Positions 9,525-18,065 of a stretch of DNA of 64,000 bases are shown piece after piece. A program made the position numbers and the translations under genes. The notes below the pieces were generated by a model, which saw only the letters and a program-made list of their open reading frames with translations, was not told the DNA's origin and searched no databases. Origin of the DNA: Leisingera caerulea DSM 24564. GTDB taxonomy: Bacteria > Pseudomonadota > Alphaproteobacteria > Rhodobacterales > Rhodobacteraceae. The DNA is taken from the NCBI RefSeq assembly GCF_000473325.1, contig NZ_AXBI01000021.1:1-64000 (forward strand), in the 5' to 3' direction. The first letter of the stretch is position 1; every line of letters starts with the position of its first letter.

Positions 9525-10541
9525 TCAGTTGGCGGTGGCCGCCAGGTCTGCCTTCATCTGTTCCAGGATCGCGGCGCCGCTGTCGCCGGTCATCTCGATG
9601 AACTTGGCCTCGACCTCTGCCGCCGCCTCCTTGAAGCAGCTGCGCTGCTCGTCGGTCAGCACCGTCACCTTCATCTCAGGCTTGGCCTCCATGATCTTGG
9701 CCAGCTCGGTCTCTGCCGCTTCCTGCTGGTACACCACAGTGTGGTCATAGGCCGCCTGCGCCGCGTTCTGCACCAGCTGCTGATCCTCCGGGCTCAGGCC
9801 GTCATAGAATTCCTTGTTGGCCATCACCGCGGTGGTGAAATTGTTATGGCCCGCATAGGTGATGTAATCGGTGACCTCATAAATCTTGGTCGAGTACAGG
9901 AAGAACGTCGGGTTCTCCTGCCCCTGGATCACATTGGTCTGCAAACCGCCGTACACCTCGCCCCAGGGCAGCGGCGTCGGGGTGGCGCCAAAGGCCTTGT
10001 AGCTTTCGACCAGCAAGGGGTTGGTCATCACCCGGAACTTCACCTCGTCCAGATCGGCGCAGGTGGTCACCGGTGTCTTGGTGGTCATCGCCACTTCGCC
10101 CTCGGGGAACATGTTCAGCAGCTCCAGCCCCTGATCGGCATAGAGCGGCTTGAACATGTCGTTGATCGCCTTGCTCTCCTTATAGAAGCGCGCCAGGTGA
10201 TCCTGATCGGTCGGCAGCAGATACGGCACAAAGAACACTTGCGCCTCGGGAATCAAGGAACCGGTAAAGCCCGGCGACTGGTCGACGAACTGCAGGATGC
10301 CGTCCTGGGTCTGCTCCATGATGTCGGCGGATTCGCCCAGCGTGCCATAGGGGAACAGCTGGATCTCGTGATCCGAGTTCGCCTCGATCTCTTCCTTGAA
10401 CTTCTGCGCATAGACGCCCTGCACATCGGTCATCGCCTCCTCAAAGGCGTACCGCCAAGTGTCCGCTTGCGCCGCGCTGCCCGCCAGGGCAATCCCCGCA
10501 GCCGCCAGGGCCGCGAAGCTGAATGTGACTGTCTGAGCCAT
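9525..10541 (-). CDS. uehA: ectoine/5-hydroxyectoine TRAP substrate-binding protein UehA (DctP)
   Basis: A 338-residue periplasmic DctP-type binding protein. A Sec signal peptide (about 1-26, ending SAAQA) precedes the mature start DTWRYAFEEA. The family signatures are SPGFTGSLIPEAQVFFVPYLLP and the substrate-carboxylate arginine region LDEVKFRVMTNPLLVESYKAFGATPTPLPWGEVYGGLQTNVIQGQENP. It is expected to bind ectoine and hydroxyectoine and deliver them to UehBC. Its start has GGGAGGAAATC upstream. A candidate EnuR operator lies 57-96 bases before the start. Confidence 0.93.
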   Translation of the reverse strand: MAQTVTFSFAALAAAGIALAGSAAQADTWRYAFEEAMTDVQGVYAQKFKEEIEANSDHEIQLFPYGTLGESADIMEQTQDGILQFVDQSPGFTGSLIPEAQVFFVPYLLPTDQDHLARFYKESKAINDMFKPLYADQGLELLNMFPEGEVAMTTKTPVTTCADLDEVKFRVMTNPLLVESYKAFGATPTPLPWGEVYGGLQTNVIQGQENPTFFLYSTKIYEVTDYITYAGHNNFTTAVMANKEFYDGLSPEDQQLVQNAAQAAYDHTVVYQQEAAETELAKIMEAKPEMKVTVLTDEQRSCFKEAAAEVEAKFIEMTGDSGAAILEQMKADLAATAN

Positions 10542-10597
10542 GATTTCCTCCCAAGTCTCACCGGTGCCTGCGCACCGCTGCGACAGACTTGAGAGGA

Positions 10598-10637
10598 ATT
10601 GTACTGCATGTCAATTTTTTTATTGTTGCAGGACAAT
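10598..10637 (-). promoter_or_regulatory. candidate EnuR operator in front of uehA
   Basis: An inverted repeat with arms ATTGTACTGCA (10598-10608) and TGCAGGACAAT (10627-10637) matches at 10 of 11 positions. The AT-rich 18-base spacer contains a TTGACA on the minus strand. It fills the gap between the enuR stop and the uehA gene, which is where a MocR-type repressor of ueh-eut should bind. Shorter ATTGT/ACAAT half-sites also occur around the enuR start at 12024-12080. Confidence 0.5.
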
Positions 10638-12031
10638 CAGTATGTGAAGGGCGCAATCCCCTCCGGCGGGCGGCCCAGCATGCCGCCGATCAGCTCCAGC
10701 GCCTGGCGGAACCGGTCCTGGTCCTGCACGCTGCCCAGCGACACCCGCACCGCGTTCTGCGGCGGGGTCTTGGGGGGCAGGAACGGCGCATCCGGTGCCA
10801 CTGCCACCTTCAGCTCCTGCGCGTAGGAGACAAAGCTGGCGGTGGTCCAGCCCTCGGTCAGCGGCAGCCACAGGTGCAGCGCCGAGGGATGGCCCTGCCA
10901 GCGCCAGCCCTGCAGCACATCTTCGGCAATGGCATACCGCTCCGCCAGCGCCCGGCGCTGCCACTCTGCCAGTTCCAGCGCGGTGCCGTCCTGCACCCAG
11001 CGGGTGGCCAGCTCGCACATCAGGGGCGTTGCCATCCAGCCGAACACCACAATCCGCCCGGTCAGCGCAGGCAGCAGATGCTCTGGTGCCGCCAGATAGC
11101 CCGCGCGCAGCCCCGACACAGTGCATTTGGTAAAGGTCGTCAGGTAAATCGACCGCTCCGGCGCCAGCGCCGAAACCGGCACCGGGCGGTCCGCCGCCAC
11201 CGGCCCGAAGGCATCGTTTTCGATGATGTGCAGGTCATATTTGCGGGCAATCCCCACCAGCGCCCGGCGGCGCTCTTCCGGCATCATCCCGGCGGTGGAG
11301 TTGGCCAGGGACGGCAGCAAAAACAGTACCTTGGGCGACTGCTCCCGGCAATACCGCTCCAGCGCCTCCGGCAGGATGCCGCCGGCATCCGTCTCCAGCC
11401 CGGCCAGGTTCAGCCCCAGGTAGGAACAGCCCGACACCAGCAGGTGATGGGTGATCTTGTCCGATACCACCGTATCGCCGGGCCGGGTCAGCGCCGACAG
11501 CGCCGCCGACATGCCGTGGCTCACGCCATTGGTCATTATGATCCGCTCCGCGGGCACCTCCAGCCCGCAGACCTTCAGCCACTCCGCCCCGGCGGCGCGG
11601 TGCGCGTCATGGCCGACGTTGGGGCGGCAGGACAGGTAATAGCTCGGATCCAGCGCCTCCGGCAGTTCCTTCAGCGCCTGCTCGAACCGTTCCGCGTGCT
11701 GCTGCGAAAACAGCGGGCGCGAGATTGACAGATCAAAGCCTCCGCCCTTCTCCGAACTCAGCTGGAACGGCTGGTCGTTCGAGGTATCCGGGTCCAGCAC
11801 ATAGCTGCCGCGCCCGACTTGGCCGTCAATCAGCCGCTGCCGCCGCAGGCTTTCATAGGCCTTGCTGACGGTGTGAACGCTCAGCCCCAGCTCCTCCGCC
11901 ATTTTGCGGTGGGTCGGCAGCTGGGTGCCCTTGGGCAGCCGCCCGTCTGAGATGGCCTTGGCGATGGCGGCGGCCAGGCTGGTGTGCAGCGGCGTGGCCA
12001 GCGAAGCGGGATCGGGATACCAGATTGTCAT
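10637..12031 (-). CDS. enuR: MocR-type PLP-dependent repressor of ectoine catabolism EnuR
   Basis: A 464-residue MocR/GabR protein. The N-terminal GntR winged helix (about 10-80; LPTHRKMAEELGLSVHTVSKAYESLRR) is followed by an aminotransferase-fold domain. The PLP lysine falls at residue 302 (TFTKCTVSGLRAGY), the same position as the essential Lys302 reported for Ruegeria pomeroyi EnuR. EnuR represses the ueh-eut operon and is released by acetyl-diaminobutyrate bound through PLP. The gene is upstream of and co-directional with uehA. The ATG at 12031 was chosen because the GntR domain begins there. There is no Shine-Dalgarno, and TATACA/TACAAT sits 7-15 bases upstream, so the mRNA may be leaderless. 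Confidence 0.93.
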   Translation of the reverse strand: MTIWYPDPASLATPLHTSLAAAIAKAISDGRLPKGTQLPTHRKMAEELGLSVHTVSKAYESLRRQRLIDGQVGRGSYVLDPDTSNDQPFQLSSEKGGGFDLSISRPLFSQQHAERFEQALKELPEALDPSYYLSCRPNVGHDAHRAAGAEWLKVCGLEVPAERIIMTNGVSHGMSAALSALTRPGDTVVSDKITHHLLVSGCSYLGLNLAGLETDAGGILPEALERYCREQSPKVLFLLPSLANSTAGMMPEERRRALVGIARKYDLHIIENDAFGPVAADRPVPVSALAPERSIYLTTFTKCTVSGLRAGYLAAPEHLLPALTGRIVVFGWMATPLMCELATRWVQDGTALELAEWQRRALAERYAIAEDVLQGWRWQGHPSALHLWLPLTEGWTTASFVSYAQELKVAVAPDAPFLPPKTPPQNAVRVSLGSVQDQDRFRQALELIGGMLGRPPEGIAPFTY

Positions 12032-12121
12032 GGTGCAATTGTATAGCGCCCCGCGCCGCAAACCCCAAGACAATTGCCGCAGATCGCGGACTCACCGGCC
12101 CCGGTTGTCCCTGCCACCCCT

Positions 12122-12148
12122 TACCCCGCAAAAAATATTTTGTAGGGC
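12122..12148. promoter_or_regulatory. imperfect palindrome upstream of the nucleotidyltransferase-fold gene
   Basis: CCC-g-CAAAA (12125-12133) pairs with TTTTG-ta-GGG (12138-12147), interrupted by a small bulge. The outer and inner blocks resemble those of the perfect hairpin 20 bases further on (both begin TACCCC then CA), which suggests two copies of one operator or RNA-structure unit. Confidence 0.45.
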
Positions 12149-12166
12149 AGGAAAACCGGATATACA

Positions 12167-12194
12167 TACCCCACAAAGATTTTTCTGTGGGGTA
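12167..12194. promoter_or_regulatory. perfect 9-bp inverted repeat touching the start codon region
   Basis: Arms TACCCCACA (12167-12175) and TGTGGGGTA (12186-12194) enclose 10 bases. The right arm supplies the only G-rich stretch (GGGG) that could serve as ribosome-binding site for the GTG at 12200. It could therefore be an operator or a translation-sequestering hairpin. Confidence 0.6.
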
Positions 12195-12199
12195 GCCCC

Positions 12200-13222
12200 G
12201 TGATCCAGCACCACTCCGCCGCAGGCACCGCCGCCTGGACCGACCTTCTGCGCTCGCTCAAGGACAGCGCCGTCTCCGGCCTGCGCGGCGCCCCCAAGCT
12301 CAAGACCATCGGCCGCAAGCGCTACTGGTACGACCACTACCGGATCGGCACCGAAACCGTGGACCGCTACATCGGCGAGGACACGCCCGAGCTGCGCAGC
12401 CGGCTGGAGCGCCAAAAACCCATCGCCGAGGCCGAGAAACAGGCCGGCCGCGAGCGCGCCCGCCTGATGCGCACCCTGCGCGCCGAGGGCTACCTGATGG
12501 CGGATGCCGGCAGCGGCCAGGTGATCTCTGCGATGGCCCGCGCCGGGGTGTTCCGGCTGGGCGGCACTCTGGTCGGCACCCAGGCCTTCCGCTGCTACGA
12601 GGGCGAGCTGGGCGTGCGCATCACCTTCGACCAGGCGGCAATGACCGACGACATCGACATCGCCAGCTTCGAGCGGCTCTCGCTGGTGCTGCAGGACAGC
12701 GTCGACGCCCCCCTGGCCGACGTCTTCTCGGAGCTGAAGTTCGACCCCCTGCCCTCCACCGAAAAAGGCCAGGTCTGGCGCTGGCGGCAGACCGACCGCC
12801 GCACCCTCGTGGAATTCCTCACCCCCTCCTTCAGCGATCAGGAGGGCCTGCGCGACCTGCCTGCCCTCGGCGTCAGCGCCCAAAGCCTGCATTTCCTCAA
12901 TTACCTGATTGCCGAACCGCTGCAGGCCCCCCTGCTCTACCGCTCCGGCGTGCTGATCCAGATCCCCCGGCCCGAACGCTTTGCCATCCACAAGCTGATC
13001 GTCGCCGACCGCCGCCGCGGCGGCGCCGACGAACTGAAATCGCGCAAGGACCGGGCCCAGGCCGCCTTCCTGATCGAGGTTCTGCACGCCGAGCGCCCCG
13101 ACGACCTGGCCGAGGCCTACGAGACCGCGATGGAGCGCGGCCCGGCCTGGCGCGCCCGCATCACCGCCAGCCTGCAGCGGATGCCGGAGACCCGCGCCCT
13201 GCTGGATTCGCTGCCGTCCTGA
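12200..13222 (+). CDS. GSU2403-type nucleotidyltransferase-fold protein
   Basis: A 340-residue protein resembling the GSU2403 family of nucleotidyltransferase-fold proteins. A basic N-terminal region with a predicted helix (about 60-100) precedes the fold: GTLVGTQAF (122-130) is the helical-turn GS-like motif and TDDIDIA (149-155) the acidic DxD-type metal site, so it may be catalytically active. Substrate and role are unknown. It stands alone between two catabolic operons, has a GTG start, and is preceded by two palindromes. It ends 7 bases before the convergent acyl-CoA synthetase gene. Relatives of this fold include antitoxins and tRNA or antibiotic nucleotidyltransferases, so a defence or toxin-antitoxin-like function is possible but not supported by a partner gene. 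Confidence 0.72.
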   Translation: MIQHHSAAGTAAWTDLLRSLKDSAVSGLRGAPKLKTIGRKRYWYDHYRIGTETVDRYIGEDTPELRSRLERQKPIAEAEKQAGRERARLMRTLRAEGYLMADAGSGQVISAMARAGVFRLGGTLVGTQAFRCYEGELGVRITFDQAAMTDDIDIASFERLSLVLQDSVDAPLADVFSELKFDPLPSTEKGQVWRWRQTDRRTLVEFLTPSFSDQEGLRDLPALGVSAQSLHFLNYLIAEPLQAPLLYRSGVLIQIPRPERFAIHKLIVADRRRGGADELKSRKDRAQAAFLIEVLHAERPDDLAEAYETAMERGPAWRARITASLQRMPETRALLDSLPS

Positions 13223-13229
13223 TCCCGGC

Positions 13230-14933
13230 TCAGCCGGCCTGCAGCTGCCGCACCATCTCGTCCCGCATCCGGTACTTCTGCGGCTTGCCGGTGACGGTCA
13301 TCGGCAGCTCAGCCACGATCCGCACATGCTGCGGGATCTTGAAATGCGCGATCTGGCCGCGGCAATGGCTGCGCACCGCCTCTTCCTCCAGGCTGGCGCC
13401 CGCCGCCGGCACCACCCAGGCGCAGACCTGCTCGCCGAACTTCTCATCCGGCACCCCGAACACCTGCGCATCCGCGATATCCGGGTGGCGGATCAGAAAC
13501 TCCTCGATCTCACGCGGATAGATGTTCTCGCCGCCGCGGATGATCATGTCCTTCACCCGCCCGGTGATGCTGCAGAACCCCTGATCGTCAAAGGTGCCCA
13601 GATCGCCGGTGCGCATCCAGCCGTCCCGGATCGCCTCGCCGGTCGCGGCGGGGTCGTCCCAATAGCCCTGCATCACCGAATAGCCGCGCACCAGCAGCTC
13701 GCCGCGTTCGCCCGCAGGCACGGTGCGGCCCCCGGCATCCACCGCCTTCACCTCCAGATGCGGATGCACCCGGCCCACGGTGGTGCAGCGTTTCTCTGCC
13801 GGATCAGAGGTGAAGCTTTGAAAGGACACCGGCGCGGTTTCGGTCATGCCATAGCAGATCGTCACCTCCTGCATGTGCATGTCGCGGTTCACCCGCCGCA
13901 TAATCTCAATCGGGCACGGCGCGCCGGCCATGATGCCGGTGCGCAGGGAGGACACATCGCGGGGTGACTGGTCCAGCTCCTGCAGCATGGCGACAAACAT
14001 CGTCGGCACGCCATAAAGCGCGGTGGCGCGTTCCGCGGCGGCGGCGTCCAGCACCGCGGCGGGCTCAAACGCCTCGCCGGGGAAAATCATCGCCGCGCCC
14101 TTGGAGACCGCCCCCAGCACCCCCATCACCATGCCAAAGCAATGGTACAGCGGCACCGGGATCAGCAGCCGGTCAGCCTCCGTCAGCTTGATCCGGCTGG
14201 TGACGAACCGGGCGTTGTTGACGATGTTGAAATGCGTCAGCGTCGCGCCCTTGGGCAGCCCCGTGGTGCCAGAGGTGAACTGGATGTTGATCGCCTCCTC
14301 CGGTGCCAGATCCGCGCTAAGCGCGTCCAGCGCCGCTGTCTCCACCCCCGCGCCCATCTCCTGCAGGGTGTCAAAGGGCAGAACGCCCGGCCCCGGATCC
14401 GCCGCCATCACCACAGCATGGCGCAAAGCGGGCAGCCGCGCCGCCTCCAGCTGGCCGGGGGCAGCGGAGGCCAGCTCCGGCGCCAGTTCGCGGATCATGC
14501 CCAGATAGTTGGAACTCTTAAAGCTTGCCGCCGCGATCAGCACCTTGCAGCCGGTCTTGTTGAGCGCATATTCCAGCTCCGCCAGCCGGTAAGCCGGGTT
14601 GATCGTCACCAGAATGGCGCCGATCCGGGCGGTGGCGAACTGGGTCAGCACCCATTCGCAGCGGTTCGGGGACCAGATCCCGACCCGGTCGCCCTTCACA
14701 ACCCCCAGCGCCAGCAGCCCCGCCGCCAGTTCATCCGCCTTCTGCGCCATCTCCGCATAGGTCATCCGGATACCCGCGTCCGTCAGCACCAGCGCCTCGC
14801 GGTTGCCGTGCCGCTCCACCGCCTGCTGCAGCAGCGCCGGGATGGTGATATGCTGCAGCGGCGGCGCGCTTGGCCCCCGCACATGCGACAGGCCGTCAAT
14901 CGGGGCGGTAAGATCAGGGTGCGGGTCAGTCAT
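13230..14933 (-). CDS. acyl-CoA synthetase (AMP-forming) downstream of the qhp operon
   Basis: A 567-residue ANL-superfamily adenylating enzyme. The ATP/AMP signature is [10 protein letters not shown] at 220-229. Further motifs are [11 protein letters not shown], the hinge region [36 protein letters not shown], and the catalytic lysine Lys550 in TGKPQKYR. It most resembles medium-chain fatty-acyl-CoA ligases. It lies 67 bases after an aldehyde dehydrogenase in the amine dehydrogenase operon, so it probably activates the carboxylate made from the oxidised amine. The ATG at 14933 has GAGGA upstream. Exact chain-length preference cannot be read from the sequence. Confidence 0.85.
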   Translation of the reverse strand: MTDPHPDLTAPIDGLSHVRGPSAPPLQHITIPALLQQAVERHGNREALVLTDAGIRMTYAEMAQKADELAAGLLALGVVKGDRVGIWSPNRCEWVLTQFATARIGAILVTINPAYRLAELEYALNKTGCKVLIAAASFKSSNYLGMIRELAPELASAAPGQLEAARLPALRHAVVMAADPGPGVLPFDTLQEMGAGVETAALDALSADLAPEEAINIQFTSGTTGLPKGATLTHFNIVNNARFVTSRIKLTEADRLLIPVPLYHCFGMVMGVLGAVSKGAAMIFPGEAFEPAAVLDAAAAERATALYGVPTMFVAMLQELDQSPRDVSSLRTGIMAGAPCPIEIMRRVNRDMHMQEVTICYGMTETAPVSFQSFTSDPAEKRCTTVGRVHPHLEVKAVDAGGRTVPAGERGELLVRGYSVMQGYWDDPAATGEAIRDGWMRTGDLGTFDDQGFCSITGRVKDMIIRGGENIYPREIEEFLIRHPDIADAQVFGVPDEKFGEQVCAWVVPAAGASLEEEAVRSHCRGQIAHFKIPQHVRIVAELPMTVTGKPQKYRMRDEMVRQLQAG

Positions 14934-15000
14934 GGGTGTCCTCAGCTGGATAAGCGGACCGGGCCGCCGCAACGGCAGCCCGGCCAGGGTTCAAACGCGA

Positions 15001-16404
15001 TCAGCTGCGGGCGACGTTGATCACCTGCATCTGGGTGTATTCCGCCAGCCCCTCGACCGACTGTTCCACCCCCAGGCCAGAGCCCTTAAAACCCGCCATC
15101 GGGATATGCGGGCCGATGTTCAGCTGCTGGTTCACCCAGATGGTGCCGGATTCGATGCGCCCGGCGATTTCGGTGGCCTTGGCAGTATCGCCCGAATGCA
15201 CCGATCCGCCCAGCCCGTAATCGGAGGCATTGGCCCGCGCGACCACATCGTCGATATCGTCAAAGCGGATCACCGGCAGGACCGGGCCGAACTGCTCCTC
15301 GTCGACGATCTTCTGGCCGTCGGTCACATCGCGCACGATGGTGGGCGGCACGAAATAGCCGGGGCCGTCCTTGGCGCTGCCGCCCGCAATGATCTGCCCG
15401 CAGGCGCGCGCGTCCTCCAGGAAGCCCTTGATCTTGTCAAACTGCGCCTTGTTCTGGATCGGGCCAATTGTTGTCCCTTGCTTCATGCCGTCATCGACCA
15501 CCGCCTGTTCGGCCAGCGCGGCCAGCTCGCCGCAGAACGCCTCGTAGATATCGCTGTGCACATAGGCGCGCTTCACTGCAAGGCAGACCTGCCCCGCATT
15601 CAGGAACGCGCCGCCATAGACCTTTTCCGCAGCCGCCTTCACATCCACATCCGGCAGCACGATCGCCGGGTCGTTGCCGCCCATCTCCAGCGTCACCCGC
15701 TTCATGGTGTCCGCCGCACTCGCCATGATCCGCTTGCCGGTCTCGGACGAGCCGGTAAAGCCGATCTTGGCCACATCCGGATGCGCCGTCAGCTTGGGGC
15801 CCAGGTCATTGGCATCGGTGATGATGTTCACAAGGCCCGCCGGGAAGATCCGGGCGCAGATTTCGCCCAGCTTCAACGCCGCAACCGGGGTCGTGGGCGC
15901 AGGCTTCAGCACGATGGCATTCCCCGCCATCAGCGCAGGCCCGATCTTCCAGCAGCACAAAAGCAGAGGAAAGTTCCAGGCGATGATGCCCGCCACCACG
16001 CCTAAGGGCTTATGCCGGGTCTCAATCCGGAATTCCGCGTCGTCTTGGATCACCCGGTCCGGCAGCTCCAGCGTTGCGGTATGCGCCAGGTATCCTTGCG
16101 ACCAAGCCACCTCGCCCTGCGCCTCAGGCAGCGGCTTGCCCTGTTCCATCGTGATCAGCCGCGCCAGCTCATCCGCCTCCTCGCCAATCGCAGCGGCCAG
16201 CGCCTCAACCTTGGCGCGGCGCTCAGCCATCGGTGTCTCCGCCCAGGCTTTCTGCGCAGCCTTGGCAGCGGCAACCGCCTCGTTCATCTGCGCCTCAGAG
16301 GCATGCGGCACGCGGGCAAACACCTCCTCCGTTGCCGGGTTGATCACCTCGATCATGCGCTCCGCCGAAACCTGTTCGCCGTTGATCAGCATGCGGTATT
16401 CCAT
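15001..16404 (-). CDS. NAD-dependent aldehyde dehydrogenase of the amine operon
   Basis: A 467-residue aldehyde dehydrogenase. It has the cofactor lysine in VLKPAPTTP, FTGSSETGK, the general base Glu240 (TLEMGGND) and the nucleophile Cys274 (NAGQVCLAVKR). It starts 15 bases after the AraC gene at the end of the qhp series. Functionally it fits oxidation of the aldehyde (for example butyraldehyde) released when QHNDH deaminates a primary amine. It could also have other aldehyde substrates. Confidence 0.85.
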   Translation of the reverse strand: MEYRMLINGEQVSAERMIEVINPATEEVFARVPHASEAQMNEAVAAAKAAQKAWAETPMAERRAKVEALAAAIGEEADELARLITMEQGKPLPEAQGEVAWSQGYLAHTATLELPDRVIQDDAEFRIETRHKPLGVVAGIIAWNFPLLLCCWKIGPALMAGNAIVLKPAPTTPVAALKLGEICARIFPAGLVNIITDANDLGPKLTAHPDVAKIGFTGSSETGKRIMASAADTMKRVTLEMGGNDPAIVLPDVDVKAAAEKVYGGAFLNAGQVCLAVKRAYVHSDIYEAFCGELAALAEQAVVDDGMKQGTTIGPIQNKAQFDKIKGFLEDARACGQIIAGGSAKDGPGYFVPPTIVRDVTDGQKIVDEEQFGPVLPVIRFDDIDDVVARANASDYGLGGSVHSGDTAKATEIAGRIESGTIWVNQQLNIGPHIPMAGFKGSGLGVEQSVEGLAEYTQMQVINVARS

Positions 16405-16419
16405 TGCCGTTCTCCCTGT

Positions 16420-17412
16420 TTATCCGTCAGCCGGGTTTGATTGCAGAAGACAACCACGCCCCGGCAGCGCGGTCTTGGGGATGGGTGCCAAAGAGTTTGC
16501 GTCCTGCGCCAAAAATCCGCCCAGAGTGCAGGTGCTCAGGAACCCGCGCGGCGAGCAGCCGAACTGCTGGCGGAAGGTGCGGTTGAAATGCGAGATATCG
16601 CCAAACCCGGCGCCATAGGCGATCTGGGCAATCGGCACCCGGGCGCCCTGCCGCGCCGCATGGCGCAGCTTGCCCGCGACCGCGGCCAGCCGGGTGCGGA
16701 TCAGGCAGTCGGTGAAGGTGGTGCCGTTCTCTTGAAACTCCCGCTGCAGCTGGCGCCGCGACAGCCCGGTCCGCGCGGCCAGCGTATCCACTGTCAGCCT
16801 AGGATCGCCGCTCAGCAGCTCCAGCGTTTCGCGCACCAGCCGGAACCGGTGCTTGCGGCTGCCCAGGCTGCCCGCCCCCGGGCGCGCACCGGCGGCAAAG
16901 GCCAGCGGCACCAGGTCAAAAATATAGCCGGCGCTGTCCTCCGCGCCGGTCCCATCCAGCAGCCCGCACAGGCTGGCGTGCAGCGGATGCGGCGGCGCGA
17001 TCTTGCGGCCCGCCGCGGGCATCTCCCGCCGCCTCTCCAGCACCAGCGCCCGCGGCAGATGCGCCGACAGAAACGCCGCGGGCCGGCCGCTGACGCGCAG
17101 CTCCGCCGCACGGGTGGAATCCAGCAGCAGGAACTCCCCCGGCGTCAGAACCGTCTCGCACCCCGCGTGCTGGACGCCGGTCTCCCCCTCCAGCTGGCGC
17201 AGCAGAAAGAAATGCTCCTGATCGTCGCGCAGGATACCCTTGCGGGTGCGCTCGATGCGGGCCGGCGGGCAGCGGACCTCGGCCACATCGACGCCGCTCC
17301 GCTGCCGCAGGTCAAAGGTTCCCGCCCAAGTCCCTGCGGCCCGCTCCGGTGTCGCATAGTAATGGCCGCAATTGGCCCGCAGGGTGCTGTTCCAGTTCTC
17401 AAAGCAGATCAT
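16420..17412 (-). CDS. qhpR: AraC-family regulator of the qhp operon (QhpR/FeaR-like)
   Basis: A 330-residue AraC/XylS regulator. The N-terminal sensing domain (about 1-190; NCGHYYATPER, then a cupin-like LTPGEFLLLDSTRAAELRV) resembles FeaR, the phenylethylamine-responsive regulator. The C-terminal double helix-turn-helix (about 215-320) contains LTVDTLAARTGLSRRQLQREF and IAQIAYGAGFGDISHFNRTFRQQFGCSPRGF. The ATG at 17412 overlaps the qhpE stop by 4 bases. By context it should activate qhp in response to a primary amine. A second AraC protein, divergent at the other end of the operon, is a rival for this role. Confidence 0.8.
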   Translation of the reverse strand: MICFENWNSTLRANCGHYYATPERAAGTWAGTFDLRQRSGVDVAEVRCPPARIERTRKGILRDDQEHFFLLRQLEGETGVQHAGCETVLTPGEFLLLDSTRAAELRVSGRPAAFLSAHLPRALVLERRREMPAAGRKIAPPHPLHASLCGLLDGTGAEDSAGYIFDLVPLAFAAGARPGAGSLGSRKHRFRLVRETLELLSGDPRLTVDTLAARTGLSRRQLQREFQENGTTFTDCLIRTRLAAVAGKLRHAARQGARVPIAQIAYGAGFGDISHFNRTFRQQFGCSPRGFLSTCTLGGFLAQDANSLAPIPKTALPGRGCLLQSNPADG

Positions 17413-18065
17413 GCAGCGTGCGGCCCCCCTGCCCCGATGCGCTCGCGGCCCGTGAAGGACGGGGCTTGCAGCATCTCCCCTGCCCCGCCGTCCATGCAGG
17501 CGCGGGCCAGCAGCCCGGTGAAATGCGCCGCCGCCAGGCTGGCGCCGCGCACCGGCGCGCCGGGACCGCCCGGACAAGCGCCAAACCGCGCCCCCGGAAG
17601 GTCCAGCCGCGACCATTGGCCGGGCGCGCAGCGGGCATCGCCCTGAACGGACAGGACCCCATCGCACCCCGCCGGATACACCGATGCCCCGCGCGCCGGG
17701 GCGGAGGCCACCAGCCGCTTGCCCGCCGCCAGCACCGCCGCCACCGCCTCGGCCAGCAGCGGGCTGGCCTCCGCATGGCCAAAGGAGCAATGGACAATCT
17801 CCGCCTCCGACTCCGCGGCTAGGCGCAGCGTCTCTGCCACGGTGGCAAGCGAGGTGGCGAGCCGCCCCGGAAAGATGCTGAGCCCAAGGAAGCGGGCCCC
17901 GGGCGCATTAGTATGGATGGCAGCCGCCATGTGGCTGGCATGCAGCGCCGCAGGGCTTTCGGCTGCCCGCGGGTGCAGCTCGCACAGGTCCATCCGGGCG
18001 GCAAGGCCGGGGGTCTCCGCCGCCAGCGGCCCGTCAACCAGCGCAATCAGCGGCGCGCGGGTCAT
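17409..18065 (-). CDS. qhpE: subtilisin-like protease QhpE, processes the QHNDH gamma-subunit leader
   Basis: A 218-residue compact S8 protease domain without a signal peptide. The catalytic triad is recognisable as Asp11 (ALVDGPL), His42 (LHASHMAAAI) and Ser176 (RGASLAAAHFTG), although the surrounding motifs are looser than in secreted subtilisins. In Paracoccus the homologous cytoplasmic protease removes the leader of the cross-linked QhpC. It overlaps both qhpF and qhpR by 4 bases. It is smaller than secreted subtilases because it lacks a prodomain, which fits its specialised role. Confidence 0.87.
   Translation of the reverse strand: MTRAPLIALVDGPLAAETPGLAARMDLCELHPRAAESPAALHASHMAAAIHTNAPGARFLGLSIFPGRLATSLATVAETLRLAAESEAEIVHCSFGHAEASPLLAEAVAAVLAAGKRLVASAPARGASVYPAGCDGVLSVQGDARCAPGQWSRLDLPGARFGACPGGPGAPVRGASLAAAHFTGLLARACMDGGAGEMLQAPSFTGRERIGAGGPHAA

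Noticed and set aside
17413..17790. An N-terminal extension of the AraC-type regulator
   Set aside because: The same DNA is better explained by qhpE in another frame. The extension is Gly/Arg-rich, and the AraC homology starts at the ATG at 17412.
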